From Aquimarina sp. MMG016 (GTDB lineage: Bacteria > Bacteroidota > Bacteroidia > Flavobacteriales > Flavobacteriaceae): a stretch of DNA of 64,000 bases. A program made the position numbers and the translations under genes. The stretch lies in NCBI RefSeq assembly GCF_018100805.1, contig NZ_JAGJEA010000001.1:496001-560000 (forward strand). Direction: 5' to 3'. The notes under the pieces were generated by a model. The model made no database searches and had not been told where the DNA came from. It saw nothing but the letters and a program-made list of their open reading frames with translations. Below are positions 20,544 through 29,047 of the stretch, piece after piece. The stretch's first letter is position 1. Each line of letters starts with the position of its first letter.

Positions 20544-20852
20544 ACGTCTTTTGGTTTTTTGTTGATTTCTTCTCTCGAAGAAAATGCTATTAATTTGTCT
20601 AACTATTTTTCCCTAGAAAATCAAAAACTACATTTACTCCAATCCCCCGATTGGGTACTAAAAGAAACGCTCTGTTTTTATTCAAACCCAGAGTATTCTT
20701 TACATAAAAATATAATTGTTTGACTTTCGCCCTTTGCTATAAGCTCTTCTAGCTAGAAGAACCTTATCAAACTGAGCTAATCTAATCAAACAGAAGTAAC
20801 AGTTTTTGACTAGCTCAGAATGAATATATTGTTTGTTTTGAAGGTTTTTTAA
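20544..20852 (-). other. nrdB-nrdA intergenic region with inverted repeats
   Basis: There is no gene in these 309 bases. They contain a perfect 16-bp palindrome at 20745-20760 (TCTTCTAG half), an 8-bp inverted repeat CTGAGCTA / TAGCTCAG (20772-20779 and 20811-20818), and a CTCTG/CAGAG hairpin near 20672. They may act as RNA structure between the two cistrons or as binding sites; neither is shown. Confidence 0.4.
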
Positions 20853-21830
20853 TTAAAAATCCGCATCAAAACTTATCTTACTATCTTCATTATCCTTATT
20901 AAGAACTCCAGCTTTTTGGTATTCTGAAACTCTTTTCTCAAAGAAATTTGTTTTTCCTTGTAAAGAAATCATATCCATAAAATCAAATGGATTTGCTGTT
21001 CCGTATTCTTTTTCACATTCTAATTCTACTAATAATCTATCTGTTACAAACTCCAGATATTGTGTCATTAGTTTAGAGTTCATTCCTATCAAACTTACAG
21101 GAAGTGATTCAGTAATAAATTCTCTTTCTATATTAAGTGCATCTACAATAATCTCACGGATTCTTTCTTTTGGTACTTTATTTACTAAATGCTTATTGTG
21201 CAAATGCACTGCAAAATCACAGTGTACTCCTTCATCTCTAGAGATTAGCTCGTTAGAAAATGTAAGTCCAGGCATCAGTCCACGTTTCTTTAACCAGAAA
21301 ATAGAACAAAACGCTCCTGAGAAGAAAATACCTTCTACAGCTGCAAAAGCTATTAATCGTTCTGCGAAAGAATCAGACTCTATCCATTTCAGTGCCCAAT
21401 CTGCTTTTTTCTTAATCGCCGGGAAATTCTCTATTGCATTGAATAAAAGATCTTTTTCTTTTTCATCCTTTACATAAGTATCAATCAATAATGAATATGT
21501 TTCAGAATGTATATTTTCCATCATAATCTGAAAACCATAGAAGAACTTAGCCTCAGAATATTGAACTTCATTCACAAAATTTTCAGCAAGATTTTCATTC
21601 ACAATTCCGTCTGAAGCTGCGAAAAAAGCCAAGATATGTTTAATAAAATAGCGCTCATCATCAGTAAGTTTTGTAGACCAATCTGTTAAGTCCTGATGAA
21701 GATCAATTTCTTCTGCAGTCCAAAAACTAGCCTCTGACTTTTTATACCAATCCCAAATGTCATGATGTTTAATTGGAAATATTACGAATCTATCTTTATT
21801 TTCTTGTAGGATTGGCTCAACCGAGTTCAT
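20853..21830 (-). CDS. nrdB: Ribonucleoside-diphosphate reductase, class Ia beta subunit
   Basis: This 325-residue di-iron subunit makes and stores the tyrosyl radical used by NrdA. The stretch [22 protein letters not shown] matches the region around the radical tyrosine of eukaryotic-type R2 proteins, so the radical Tyr is present. The iron ligands are spread over the ferritin-like helices ([38 protein letters not shown]). It is the first gene of an nrdB-nrdA pair. Confidence 0.96.
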   Translation of the reverse strand: MNSVEPILQENKDRFVIFPIKHHDIWDWYKKSEASFWTAEEIDLHQDLTDWSTKLTDDERYFIKHILAFFAASDGIVNENLAENFVNEVQYSEAKFFYGFQIMMENIHSETYSLLIDTYVKDEKEKDLLFNAIENFPAIKKKADWALKWIESDSFAERLIAFAAVEGIFFSGAFCSIFWLKKRGLMPGLTFSNELISRDEGVHCDFAVHLHNKHLVNKVPKERIREIIVDALNIEREFITESLPVSLIGMNSKLMTQYLEFVTDRLLVELECEKEYGTANPFDFMDMISLQGKTNFFEKRVSEYQKAGVLNKDNEDSKISFDADF

Positions 21831-22369
21831 GTTAATTTTCTTTTGCGATTATGGTGTTTTTTTCTTTCCCCTAGGGACTAACAAAGATCAAGAAATGTGG
21901 TAAAAGTTTTACAGAAAGTTAATAAACGTTTTCAACAAAGTTTTCAACACGGGGGGATTCCCCCTTTAAAAAAGTAATATTTAAATTTTAAATCAAAACA
22001 TTGATTATCAGTAATTTAAACTAAATCAACTTCTTTAGTTTTAAGTCCAAACAAAAACCCCACAAGTATGAATTTCACACTTATTCACAATGTTTTTTCA
22101 GTTATAAAACAAGCCATTTTTTAAGCCATCAAAACTTACGGAAAAACCGTAGTTTCTGTTTGTGAATTTTAACATTTAGCAATGAAAAACAATTAACTTT
22201 GACATTATTTTATTTTTCGTTTAACAAACATTTTTAATTACTCTAAATAATTATCTAAAAACATAAATACTACAAGCTTCATCTATCTATTTTATTTGAT
22301 TCAGTAAAAAAGATTAACTTTAAGACATAATTACACACCTAATTACTACCTCAACCAGGTTTATCAAGT
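21831..22369. other. Divergent intergenic region between nrdB and the ECF sigma gene
   Basis: No gene is seen in these 539 AT-rich bases. They hold a GGGGG/CCCCC hairpin (21951-21964), the direct repeat GTTTTCAAC twice with 3 bases between (about 21930-21949), one match to the DnaA-box consensus TTATNCACA (22081-22089) and a TACGG/CCGTA hairpin (22137-22151). Promoters for nrdB (minus) and the sigma gene (plus) must lie here. Confidence 0.5.
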
Positions 22370-22912
22370 ATGAAGGAAGAACTCTTAACCTTAAAAAAAG
22401 GCGATAATCGATCCCTAGAAAAAATTTATACTGAGTATCGCATATCTTTTTTACAGTTTGCAAAAAAGTACAATCTAGATGACGATTCATTAATTGATGT
22501 TTATCAGGATGCTTTTATAGCGCTACGTGAACATGCTATAGAAGGAAAACTAAATCACCTGAAAAGCTCCGTAAAAACCTACTTATTCAGTATTGGTAAA
22601 TACATGATTTATGATCGACTACGAAAAAAAAATAACACTGTCTCGTATGAAGATCATTCGGATTTCAAGGACATGTCCGACACACCGGAAATTTTTGAAG
22701 AACCTGAACTAACACCTGAACAGCAGTTACTACGTAAGCATTTTTCCGCTTTGGGAAAACGCTGCCAAGAAATGTTAACCTTATTCTATTATAGGGGACT
22801 AACTATTGATGAGATTACTGAAACCCTTGGTTATGAAAATAAAAATGTGGTAAAAAGTCAGAAATCTCGTTGTTTAAAATCCCTAAAAGAACTAATTAAA
22901 ACCCCTATTTAA
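22370..22912 (+). CDS. ECF-type RNA polymerase sigma factor
   Basis: This 180-residue sigma-70 family protein has region 2 (about 20-90; DVYQDAFIALREH is the sigma2 core) and region 4 (about 120-175; LGKRCQEMLTLFYYRGLTIDEITETLGYENKNVVKSQKSRCLKSLKE is a helix-turn-helix). It should direct RNA polymerase to a small set of promoters. The next gene starts one base after its stop and encodes a membrane protein with an anti-sigma-like N-terminus, a typical pairing. Confidence 0.92.
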   Translation: MKEELLTLKKGDNRSLEKIYTEYRISFLQFAKKYNLDDDSLIDVYQDAFIALREHAIEGKLNHLKSSVKTYLFSIGKYMIYDRLRKKNNTVSYEDHSDFKDMSDTPEIFEEPELTPEQQLLRKHFSALGKRCQEMLTLFYYRGLTIDEITETLGYENKNVVKSQKSRCLKSLKELIKTPI

Positions 22913-22913
22913 A

Positions 22914-23648
22914 ATGGAACGAGAAGAGCTCATCGATAAGTTCCTTCAAGGAACATTGGCCCCAGAAGAGAAAGATAACTTTAATAGGTTATTGGACACT
23001 GACCCCGATTTTAAAAATGATTTTGAGATTATAAAAGATCTAAATACGGTTTCTGGCTCATTGGATAGAGAAGATCTTAAAAAAGTAATGAATGATTTTG
23101 AAACCAAAATTGCTAACAACAATACCAAAATTGTTTCGCTATATAATTATAAAAAATTACTCGTAGCTGCATCTATTGTCTTAATAGTAGCTATCGGCGC
23201 TTTCAGTATTTTCAATCCTTTTGTAACAAATCCAGAAAGTCTTTATGCAGAAAACTTTGAACCTTATCGTAATGTGGTAACTCCTATTGTTAGAGGGGAA
23301 AATAGCGATAATGCAGAAATAATTGCTTTTACTTCTTATGAAAGTAAAAACTTTGAGACTGCAGCTTCTCAACTTGGTGAGTTATTTTCTTCGACAAATA
23401 AACCTCATTTTTTACTCTACCAAGCAAATTCATTGATGGCATTAGATAAGACAGAAGAGGCAATCCCATTACTCGAAAAACATATCGAGTTTAATGATCA
23501 ATTGGTGCTAAGAAGTAAATGGTATCTGGCATTAGCCTATCTTAAAAAAGATCAAAAAGCAAAATCTGTTATTCTATTAAAAGACATAGTTAAAGCCGGG
23601 TCGTTTAAACAAAGTTCTGCAGAAGCTTTATTAAAAAAATTAGATTAA
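22914..23648 (+). CDS. Membrane protein with anti-sigma-like N-terminus and TPR-like C-terminus
   Basis: This 244-residue protein starts with a short helical segment (EELIDKFLQGTLAPEEKDNFNRLLDTDPDF) like the cytoplasmic part of Bacteroidota anti-sigma or sigma-linked proteins. A single membrane helix lies at about 82-103. The C-terminal periplasmic half contains tetratricopeptide-like helix pairs (YESKNFETAASQLGELF; LALAYLKKDQKAKSVILLKDIV). It overlaps the sigma gene context closely and probably holds or signals to it. No zinc-binding anti-sigma motif is visible. Confidence 0.75.
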   Translation: MEREELIDKFLQGTLAPEEKDNFNRLLDTDPDFKNDFEIIKDLNTVSGSLDREDLKKVMNDFETKIANNNTKIVSLYNYKKLLVAASIVLIVAIGAFSIFNPFVTNPESLYAENFEPYRNVVTPIVRGENSDNAEIIAFTSYESKNFETAASQLGELFSSTNKPHFLLYQANSLMALDKTEEAIPLLEKHIEFNDQLVLRSKWYLALAYLKKDQKAKSVILLKDIVKAGSFKQSSAEALLKKLD

Positions 23649-26470
23649 GAATTACGCAATTTTCGTATCAAAATTATTGCTATAGGAACCAGCATTAACA
23701 GCCACCATAATTGTGAAGTTTGATTTCCTATGGGTGTCATATTACCTGATATCATAAATGCAGACCAATAATAAGGATGCTTCATCATATCATCATCGGT
23801 AGATGCAAGATACTTTAGTTTAGCTTCTCTTAAAGCCTTATCCTTGGGCATATTATCACTAAGGTTTTTGTAGAAATCATTCATTAACTCTGCAGTAGTT
23901 TGGTCATTTACTTTCCACAAAGTGGTAACCAATGACTTTGCTCCGGCATAATTAAACCCTCTAGCAAGGCTTAACATTCCCTCTCCTCTTTGCAATTTAC
24001 CCAAACCCGTCTCACAGGCACTTAGCGTCACTAAATCAGCATCTACTCTGTGAGCATATAAATCTTTAACGTATAAAAGATTATGGGTACTATTATCTTT
24101 TTCGGAAAAAGCCAAATATGAATAGTCCGGATTCTCATCATTGGTTGCCGCATGAGTTGCAAAATGGAGAATATTATACTGCTGAGAATTATTTGAAAAA
24201 AACTCAATTGAAGCCTTATCACCTAAAATCACTTCTCCTTTAAAATAATTCGCTATGTTTTTTACTTCCTCCATATTATATAATAAGGGGCCGAAATCCG
24301 ATCTTTCTTCTTGTACATTACTATTTACCTCTCCAAAACTAGGCGCGAAAGCCAGTAAATTATAACGTTTAGAATCAGGTCCTTTTTGATATTCTTGCAA
24401 TAATGTAGCAGACTCTGCATAACTTATTTGATAATCTTGAATAAGATAACTCGGCTGATCAGAATTTTTAGGCAAGGCTTCAAAAGGAACATAATTCAAT
24501 ATATCATCTCGTAAAATAATCAATGTTTTAGTATGTAAATATTGTAAAGGTTTTTCAAGGATATTTTTATAAACTGAATTCCCTGTTTTCAAGAACTCTT
24601 CGGGTTTACTGGATTTGACATTAGAAACATCACTATAAAATGATAATATTTCATTTTTTATCTTATGACCAAAAGGTAGTTTATAAAACTCAAAAGAGTT
24701 CTTTTGAATTGTAATGGCAAACACATCTGTGTCAGTAGAGAAATAACTTATCAAACCAGTATCTGAGTCAAGTAAATTTTGAACATCTATTAACTCTACA
24801 ACTTGAGTATCATATTTTAAATCGTGATATCTGGGATATTCTTGTTCAATATTCTCTATAAACCCATAGTATTCATTCTTTACTTTAAAAAGAGAATCAG
24901 AAATCTTGTTGTTTCTGCCTTTACTAAATAATTTCTTTTCCAGATGAATAATATTGGCCCGATACTGTTGCTCTGTGCTCAGTATATTTTCCGGGATTCC
25001 TTCAAACAAACTTGCCTGGGCATTCCTAGCAGCTTCAAGCAGTAAGGTACTCTTACTTTTTTCCATAAAATGGAAAGCATCTTCGATATATTTTCTGTCT
25101 TTAGTTTGATCATAAAGAACATATGCTATTTCCACCATACTATGAAAAGCCGGATACATCTCAGTAATTAAAAATTGTTTATCTACCTTACTTTCGAATT
25201 CAGGCTTCAATACATCTAAAGTTTCTATTATACCATACGAATTTATAATAGCAGACCTTAAATACTTTACATCATTTTTTGAAATAAATGCTTGATGTAA
25301 AACTTCTAACTTCTGTTTTAATATTTTAATTAACTCCAGCTTAGAAGAAACTTCTTTTGGATTTGGGTTTTCGTTAAAATCATCATTATTGAATTTGACA
25401 GATAATTGCATCAAAGCTTGCTGATAATACCCAAGGCTTTTATCAAAATCTTTTTGTTTAGTATAAAGCTTACCTATTCTTGCAAGTGCTTCTGCTATAT
25501 CCTGATGTTTTTGATCATTACGATATAATTTTGTGCCAGAAAGATAGGATTGATAATATTCTTCAGCTTTTATAAATTGTTTATCAGACAAGTAAATATC
25601 TCCATATAAAAGATCTGCGGATCTTGCGAATGCATCATTTTTAGCATAATATTGCTCACCTTCTTTTAGTATCCTAATAGCGTTCTGAATACTATCTTGA
25701 AGAAGATAATTTTTTGATAATCTTTGATGAACAGAAAGAAGATTGTTTTTTATCTTGGGATTATCTGAGCCGGAAGAGTAAAATGCTAATGCATCGTGTA
25801 ATAATTCATTGGCCTTGACAAAGCTTTTTTCATTTTCATAAACTCTGGCTAACCTTGTTTTAGTTCCTTGTATTCTTAGATTTGCATGTTGTATTTCACC
25901 TTCTTTTTCTAATCTAAAACTTTTATAAAAGTATTCTTTTGCTAAATCATTTTTATTTGTGAGTTCAGATATGGAGGCCAGATAATTATAGGTGCTAAAA
26001 AGAAGTGTTCTATCATCAACTGCCATACTATCTGTGCTTACTGAAGATAAAATATCTTCTAATTGCAGAAAAACTTCTTTTGCACCAGTATAGTTTTTTA
26101 CCTTAAAATTATAATTGCCTTTTTGTACTAAATAGTTTTTAGTAACTGCCTCCACATCATTAATTAATCCTGACACCCGATTATCATTAATCATTGCATC
26201 AATCTTATCAAGATTTTGTTTTAACAATTCGAGATCATAATGATATCCATAAGCTCCCACACGGTAAAATAAAATCATTATTTCACTATTAACATCACTA
26301 AGCTCTTTACATAACTTTATACTTTTATCGAAATAGTAATTCAAACTATCTTTATCAGAATATAAAAAACTACTCCCTTTTTGAAAATAAGTGCTTAATT
26401 GTTCTTCCTTGCTTTGAGAAAAGCCTATGAAACCAAATAGACAAATCAACCAAATTATATTTTTATACAT
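23645..26470 (-). CDS. CHAT-domain (caspase-like) protein with tetratricopeptide repeats
   Basis: This 941-residue protein has a signal peptide (1-18), an array of tetratricopeptide repeats (about 60-430), a helical linker, and a C-terminal CHAT peptidase domain (about 620-900). The catalytic pair is visible: His773 in LHFATHA and Cys819 in LSACETG. A final membrane helix (about 918-936) with a basic end anchors it, so the peptidase domain probably faces the periplasm. CHAT proteins are caspase relatives (HetF, separase-like); some act in phage-triggered proteolysis. It converges on the sigma-factor operon, overlapping its end by 4 bases. Substrate unknown. Confidence 0.9.
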   Translation of the reverse strand: MYKNIIWLICLFGFIGFSQSKEEQLSTYFQKGSSFLYSDKDSLNYYFDKSIKLCKELSDVNSEIMILFYRVGAYGYHYDLELLKQNLDKIDAMINDNRVSGLINDVEAVTKNYLVQKGNYNFKVKNYTGAKEVFLQLEDILSSVSTDSMAVDDRTLLFSTYNYLASISELTNKNDLAKEYFYKSFRLEKEGEIQHANLRIQGTKTRLARVYENEKSFVKANELLHDALAFYSSGSDNPKIKNNLLSVHQRLSKNYLLQDSIQNAIRILKEGEQYYAKNDAFARSADLLYGDIYLSDKQFIKAEEYYQSYLSGTKLYRNDQKHQDIAEALARIGKLYTKQKDFDKSLGYYQQALMQLSVKFNNDDFNENPNPKEVSSKLELIKILKQKLEVLHQAFISKNDVKYLRSAIINSYGIIETLDVLKPEFESKVDKQFLITEMYPAFHSMVEIAYVLYDQTKDRKYIEDAFHFMEKSKSTLLLEAARNAQASLFEGIPENILSTEQQYRANIIHLEKKLFSKGRNNKISDSLFKVKNEYYGFIENIEQEYPRYHDLKYDTQVVELIDVQNLLDSDTGLISYFSTDTDVFAITIQKNSFEFYKLPFGHKIKNEILSFYSDVSNVKSSKPEEFLKTGNSVYKNILEKPLQYLHTKTLIILRDDILNYVPFEALPKNSDQPSYLIQDYQISYAESATLLQEYQKGPDSKRYNLLAFAPSFGEVNSNVQEERSDFGPLLYNMEEVKNIANYFKGEVILGDKASIEFFSNNSQQYNILHFATHAATNDENPDYSYLAFSEKDNSTHNLLYVKDLYAHRVDADLVTLSACETGLGKLQRGEGMLSLARGFNYAGAKSLVTTLWKVNDQTTAELMNDFYKNLSDNMPKDKALREAKLKYLASTDDDMMKHPYYWSAFMISGNMTPIGNQTSQLWWLLMLVPIAIILIRKLRNS

Positions 26471-26499
26471 AAAAAAGCCCTCTAAAATGATAGAGAGCT
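26471..26499 (-). terminator. Terminator-like hairpin abutting the CHAT start codon
   Basis: Read on the minus strand, an 8-bp stem AGCTCTCT / AGAGGGCT (one T-G pair) is followed by six T that end at the base before the ATG of the CHAT gene. It lies between the lipoprotein gene and the CHAT gene, so it may limit read-through or the CHAT gene may depend on it as an attenuator. Confidence 0.7.
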
Positions 26500-26527
26500 A
26501 ATTTAAATATTATTTTACAGCTGTTTA

Positions 26528-27151
26528 TCAGTTAAATACCCCTTTTATTTTGAAATTGACTTCACTATTAAATGATTCAGAAAACTTCTTAATTTCTAAA
26601 AAAACATTCCCTTTAAAATTTATTCCTTCATTGACGGATATACTTGTTACACCTTGATTATTAACAACTGCTGGTTCGCTAAAACTAACTACCTCTTTCC
26701 CTTGTTCATTAACAATTCTAATAGAAAAATTTTTTGAACCCTTACCGATATATATTTGTTGAATATTACTCAACATAACCGGAGTAAAACAATTACAAGG
26801 ACTTGGAGGTGGTGGAAACGGCCCAACTATTGGTATAGGCCTTAATCCGGAAATCTGAGAAGTACTTTCTACTTGCTTTTGTAAAGAATTGAATTGAGCT
26901 TCTGATTCTTTTAATTGTCTTTTTAGTAGTAGTAATTGCTCTTCGATATCATCAGAATGAGTAGCATTGCCTTCTAACCTGTCAATTTCTTTTTGTGTAT
27001 TGTCCATCTGTTGCCTCAGGTATAGTGCGTGTAGATCCTGTTCCAGAAAGACGCCTTGTTTTTCGGCTTCAGAAAGGTTATCACAACTAGTACATAGTGC
27101 AAACGCACCCACAATCAATGGCAGCAGCCATAATCTTTTAAAAGTTTTCAT
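26528..27151 (-). CDS. Coiled-coil lipoprotein upstream of the CHAT gene
   Basis: This 207-residue protein has a lipoprotein signal ending in CTSC (lipidated Cys at about residue 23). A predicted coiled coil follows (about 35-95, rich in Gln, Glu and Leu heptads), then a proline-rich hinge PIPIVGPFPPPPSPC and a C-terminal beta-rich domain (about 125-207). I do not recognise the C-terminal domain. It is directly upstream of the CHAT gene on the same strand and could be its sensory or anchoring partner. Confidence 0.7.
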   Translation of the reverse strand: MKTFKRLWLLPLIVGAFALCTSCDNLSEAEKQGVFLEQDLHALYLRQQMDNTQKEIDRLEGNATHSDDIEEQLLLLKRQLKESEAQFNSLQKQVESTSQISGLRPIPIVGPFPPPPSPCNCFTPVMLSNIQQIYIGKGSKNFSIRIVNEQGKEVVSFSEPAVVNNQGVTSISVNEGINFKGNVFLEIKKFSESFNSEVNFKIKGVFN

Positions 27152-27230
27152 AATAATTATTGTTATTGGTTTTTTAGTTAGTGAAATGTATCTCTAAGAG
27201 GTTAACATACTTTACATAAAAATAACAAAA

Positions 27231-27800
27231 TTATCGCTTAAACTCTTTGGCTACCTTTTCTAATTCCATGTACCAATCTTCTCCAAACTTGCGGATTAGT
27301 GCTTCTTTAACAAATTTATATACAGGAACTTGCAATTCTTTACCTAGAGAGCAGGCATCATCACATATTTCCCATTTATGATAGTTCACGGCCGAAAATT
27401 CTGTATAATCTTGTACTCTGATTGGATATAAATGACAAGAAACAGGCTTTTTCCAATCTACCTCACCTTGATTATAGGCTTCTTCTATAGCGCACATTGC
27501 TGTACCTTTTTCATCAAAAATCACATATGCACAATCAGCTCCATTTATAAGTGGCGTTTCTAGCTCCCCTTGTGAGGTTTTAATATATATTCCTTGTTTT
27601 TCTATAGCCTCTATCCCTTCTTTTCTTAGGTAAGATTTAATCACAGGATAGATTTCTTCTAATTTCTTAGTTTCTGATTCTTCTAATGGTGCTCCTGCTT
27701 CTCCATCTATACAACAAGCTCCTTTACATGCAGAAAGATTACACACAAAATCCTTCTGGATGACGTCTTCCGAAATAATTGTTTTTCCTAACTGAAACAT
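27231..27800 (-). CDS. DUF3109 family cysteine-cluster protein
   Basis: This 189-residue protein matches the DUF3109 pattern: an N-terminal CNLSACKGACC cluster, then CAYVIF, CAIEEAYNQGEVDWKKPVSCHLYPIR and ICDDAC. The cysteines suggest binding of zinc or an iron-sulfur centre, related to YkgJ-type clusters. The function is not established for the family. It is a common single-copy gene in flavobacteria. Confidence 0.88.
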   Translation of the reverse strand: MFQLGKTIISEDVIQKDFVCNLSACKGACCIDGEAGAPLEESETKKLEEIYPVIKSYLRKEGIEAIEKQGIYIKTSQGELETPLINGADCAYVIFDEKGTAMCAIEEAYNQGEVDWKKPVSCHLYPIRVQDYTEFSAVNYHKWEICDDACSLGKELQVPVYKFVKEALIRKFGEDWYMELEKVAKEFKR

Positions 27801-27868
27801 ATCGCGAAGATAATAGATAAACTCGATTCAATACTTCTGAGTTTTACAATTTATTTACTTATTTACCC

Positions 27869-27876
27869 TACTTTTG
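27869..27876 (+). promoter_or_regulatory. Candidate -7 promoter box for the MarC gene
   Basis: TACTTTTG matches TAnnTTTG and lies 45 bases upstream of the ATG at 27922. No clear -33 TTG accompanies it. Confidence 0.35.
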
Positions 27877-27921
27877 CCCTAAATTTAGAATTACTTTTAA
27901 ACGAACTAAAACCTTGAATCT

Positions 27922-28503
27922 ATGTTGAATTTTAACTTTAAAGAGATTCTTACTGCGAGTATGATTCTTTTTGCTGTAATTGATATCGTAGGCAGTATTC
28001 CTATTATTATTGACTTAAGAAAAAAAGTAGGTCATATACAAAGTGAAAAAGCATCTATTGTAGCCGCAGTCTTAATGATTGTTTTTCTTTTTGTAGGAAA
28101 AGAGATTCTAAATCTTATTGGTATTGATGTCAATTCTTTTGCCGTAGCCGGTGCTTTTATTATTTTCTTTTTGGCCCTGGAAATGATACTTGGTATTCAA
28201 TTATATAAAGATGATGAACCTGAAACTGCAGCTGTTGTCCCCTTGGCATTTCCATTAATTGCTGGCGCAGGTACTATGACATCGATTCTATCATTAAGAG
28301 CAGAATATCACCCGGAAAATATTGTTGTCGCCATTGTGATAAACATCATATTTGTGTATATCGTATTAAAATCTTCTGGAAAAATAGAAAAGGTTCTGGG
28401 TAAACAAGGGATTAATGTGGTACGAAAGATTTTTGGTGTTATCCTATTGGCAATTGCTGTAAAATTATTTGCCACTAATATTAAAGGACTTTTTTTAAGT
28501 TAA
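27922..28503 (+). CDS. MarC family integral membrane protein
   Basis: This 193-residue protein consists of about six hydrophobic helices with the family signature PLAFPLIAGAGTMTSIL (about 108-124). MarC proteins sit in the inner membrane; the early link to multiple antibiotic resistance in E. coli was not confirmed and the transported substrate is unknown. A 66-residue membrane gene starts 4 bases after its stop and is probably co-transcribed. Confidence 0.92.
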   Translation: MLNFNFKEILTASMILFAVIDIVGSIPIIIDLRKKVGHIQSEKASIVAAVLMIVFLFVGKEILNLIGIDVNSFAVAGAFIIFFLALEMILGIQLYKDDEPETAAVVPLAFPLIAGAGTMTSILSLRAEYHPENIVVAIVINIIFVYIVLKSSGKIEKVLGKQGINVVRKIFGVILLAIAVKLFATNIKGLFLS

Positions 28504-28507
28504 ACAA

Positions 28508-28708
28508 ATGAAATATTTTATCTACATTTTAATCGTAATAGCCGTAGGGTTAATGATCTATAATGCAACTATTTTAGATTTTAATAATCTTATGAAAGGA
28601 GATAGTAAAACTGCTCTTATAAGTATTCTTGCCTCAGCTTGTGTAGTATTGTTAATGCTAATATTGTTGGTTTCCAGAGCTATTCAAGAAAAAAGAAAAG
28701 GCAAGTAA
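28508..28708 (+). CDS. Small two-helix membrane protein
   Basis: This 66-residue protein has two hydrophobic helices (about 3-20 and 36-58) and a basic tail QEKRKGK. It starts 4 bases after the MarC gene and is likely translated from the same message. I do not recognise a function. Confidence 0.7.
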   Translation: MKYFIYILIVIAVGLMIYNATILDFNNLMKGDSKTALISILASACVVLLMLILLVSRAIQEKRKGK

Positions 28709-28719
28709 TAAGTTCTTTA

Positions 28720-29025
28720 TCAAAAGCCTATAAAAAGAGTAATTATTACTGGCGGTAAAGAAATCAACATCAAAACCATAAAAAAGTTATGTAGCCTTCT
28801 GAACAACAAAGCTCTTTTAAGTGATTTTTTGAGTTTAGGGTCTTTAGCACTATCAATATAGTCCTTTATTACCTCACCAGAAACGTAAGATGAGTCGACC
28901 AGGATTTCATTATTAAGAAAAATCGACGCACTATTATCAAGTAATCTAAAAACAACTCCAATTATAAACAGAAAAACCGGAGAACAGACCGCTATTGTGA
29001 TCAGGTATTCTTTTAATTCTAACAT
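28720..29025 (-). CDS. Small membrane protein of unknown function
   Basis: This 101-residue protein has a membrane helix at each end (about 8-28 and 78-99) and a charged middle segment with a basic stretch KDPKLKKSLKRALLFRRLH. It sits 22 bases after the S41 peptidase gene start side and on the same strand downstream of it. Function unknown. Confidence 0.65.
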   Translation of the reverse strand: MLELKEYLITIAVCSPVFLFIIGVVFRLLDNSASIFLNNEILVDSSYVSGEVIKDYIDSAKDPKLKKSLKRALLFRRLHNFFMVLMLISLPPVIITLFIGF

Positions 29026-29047
29026 GATGGTGGGGTATATTTCTATA

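Noticed and set aside
21831..22369. Possible replication origin near the DnaA-box-like site
   Set aside because: Only one good box is present, and dnaA, dnaN or an AT-rich unwinding array are not next to it.
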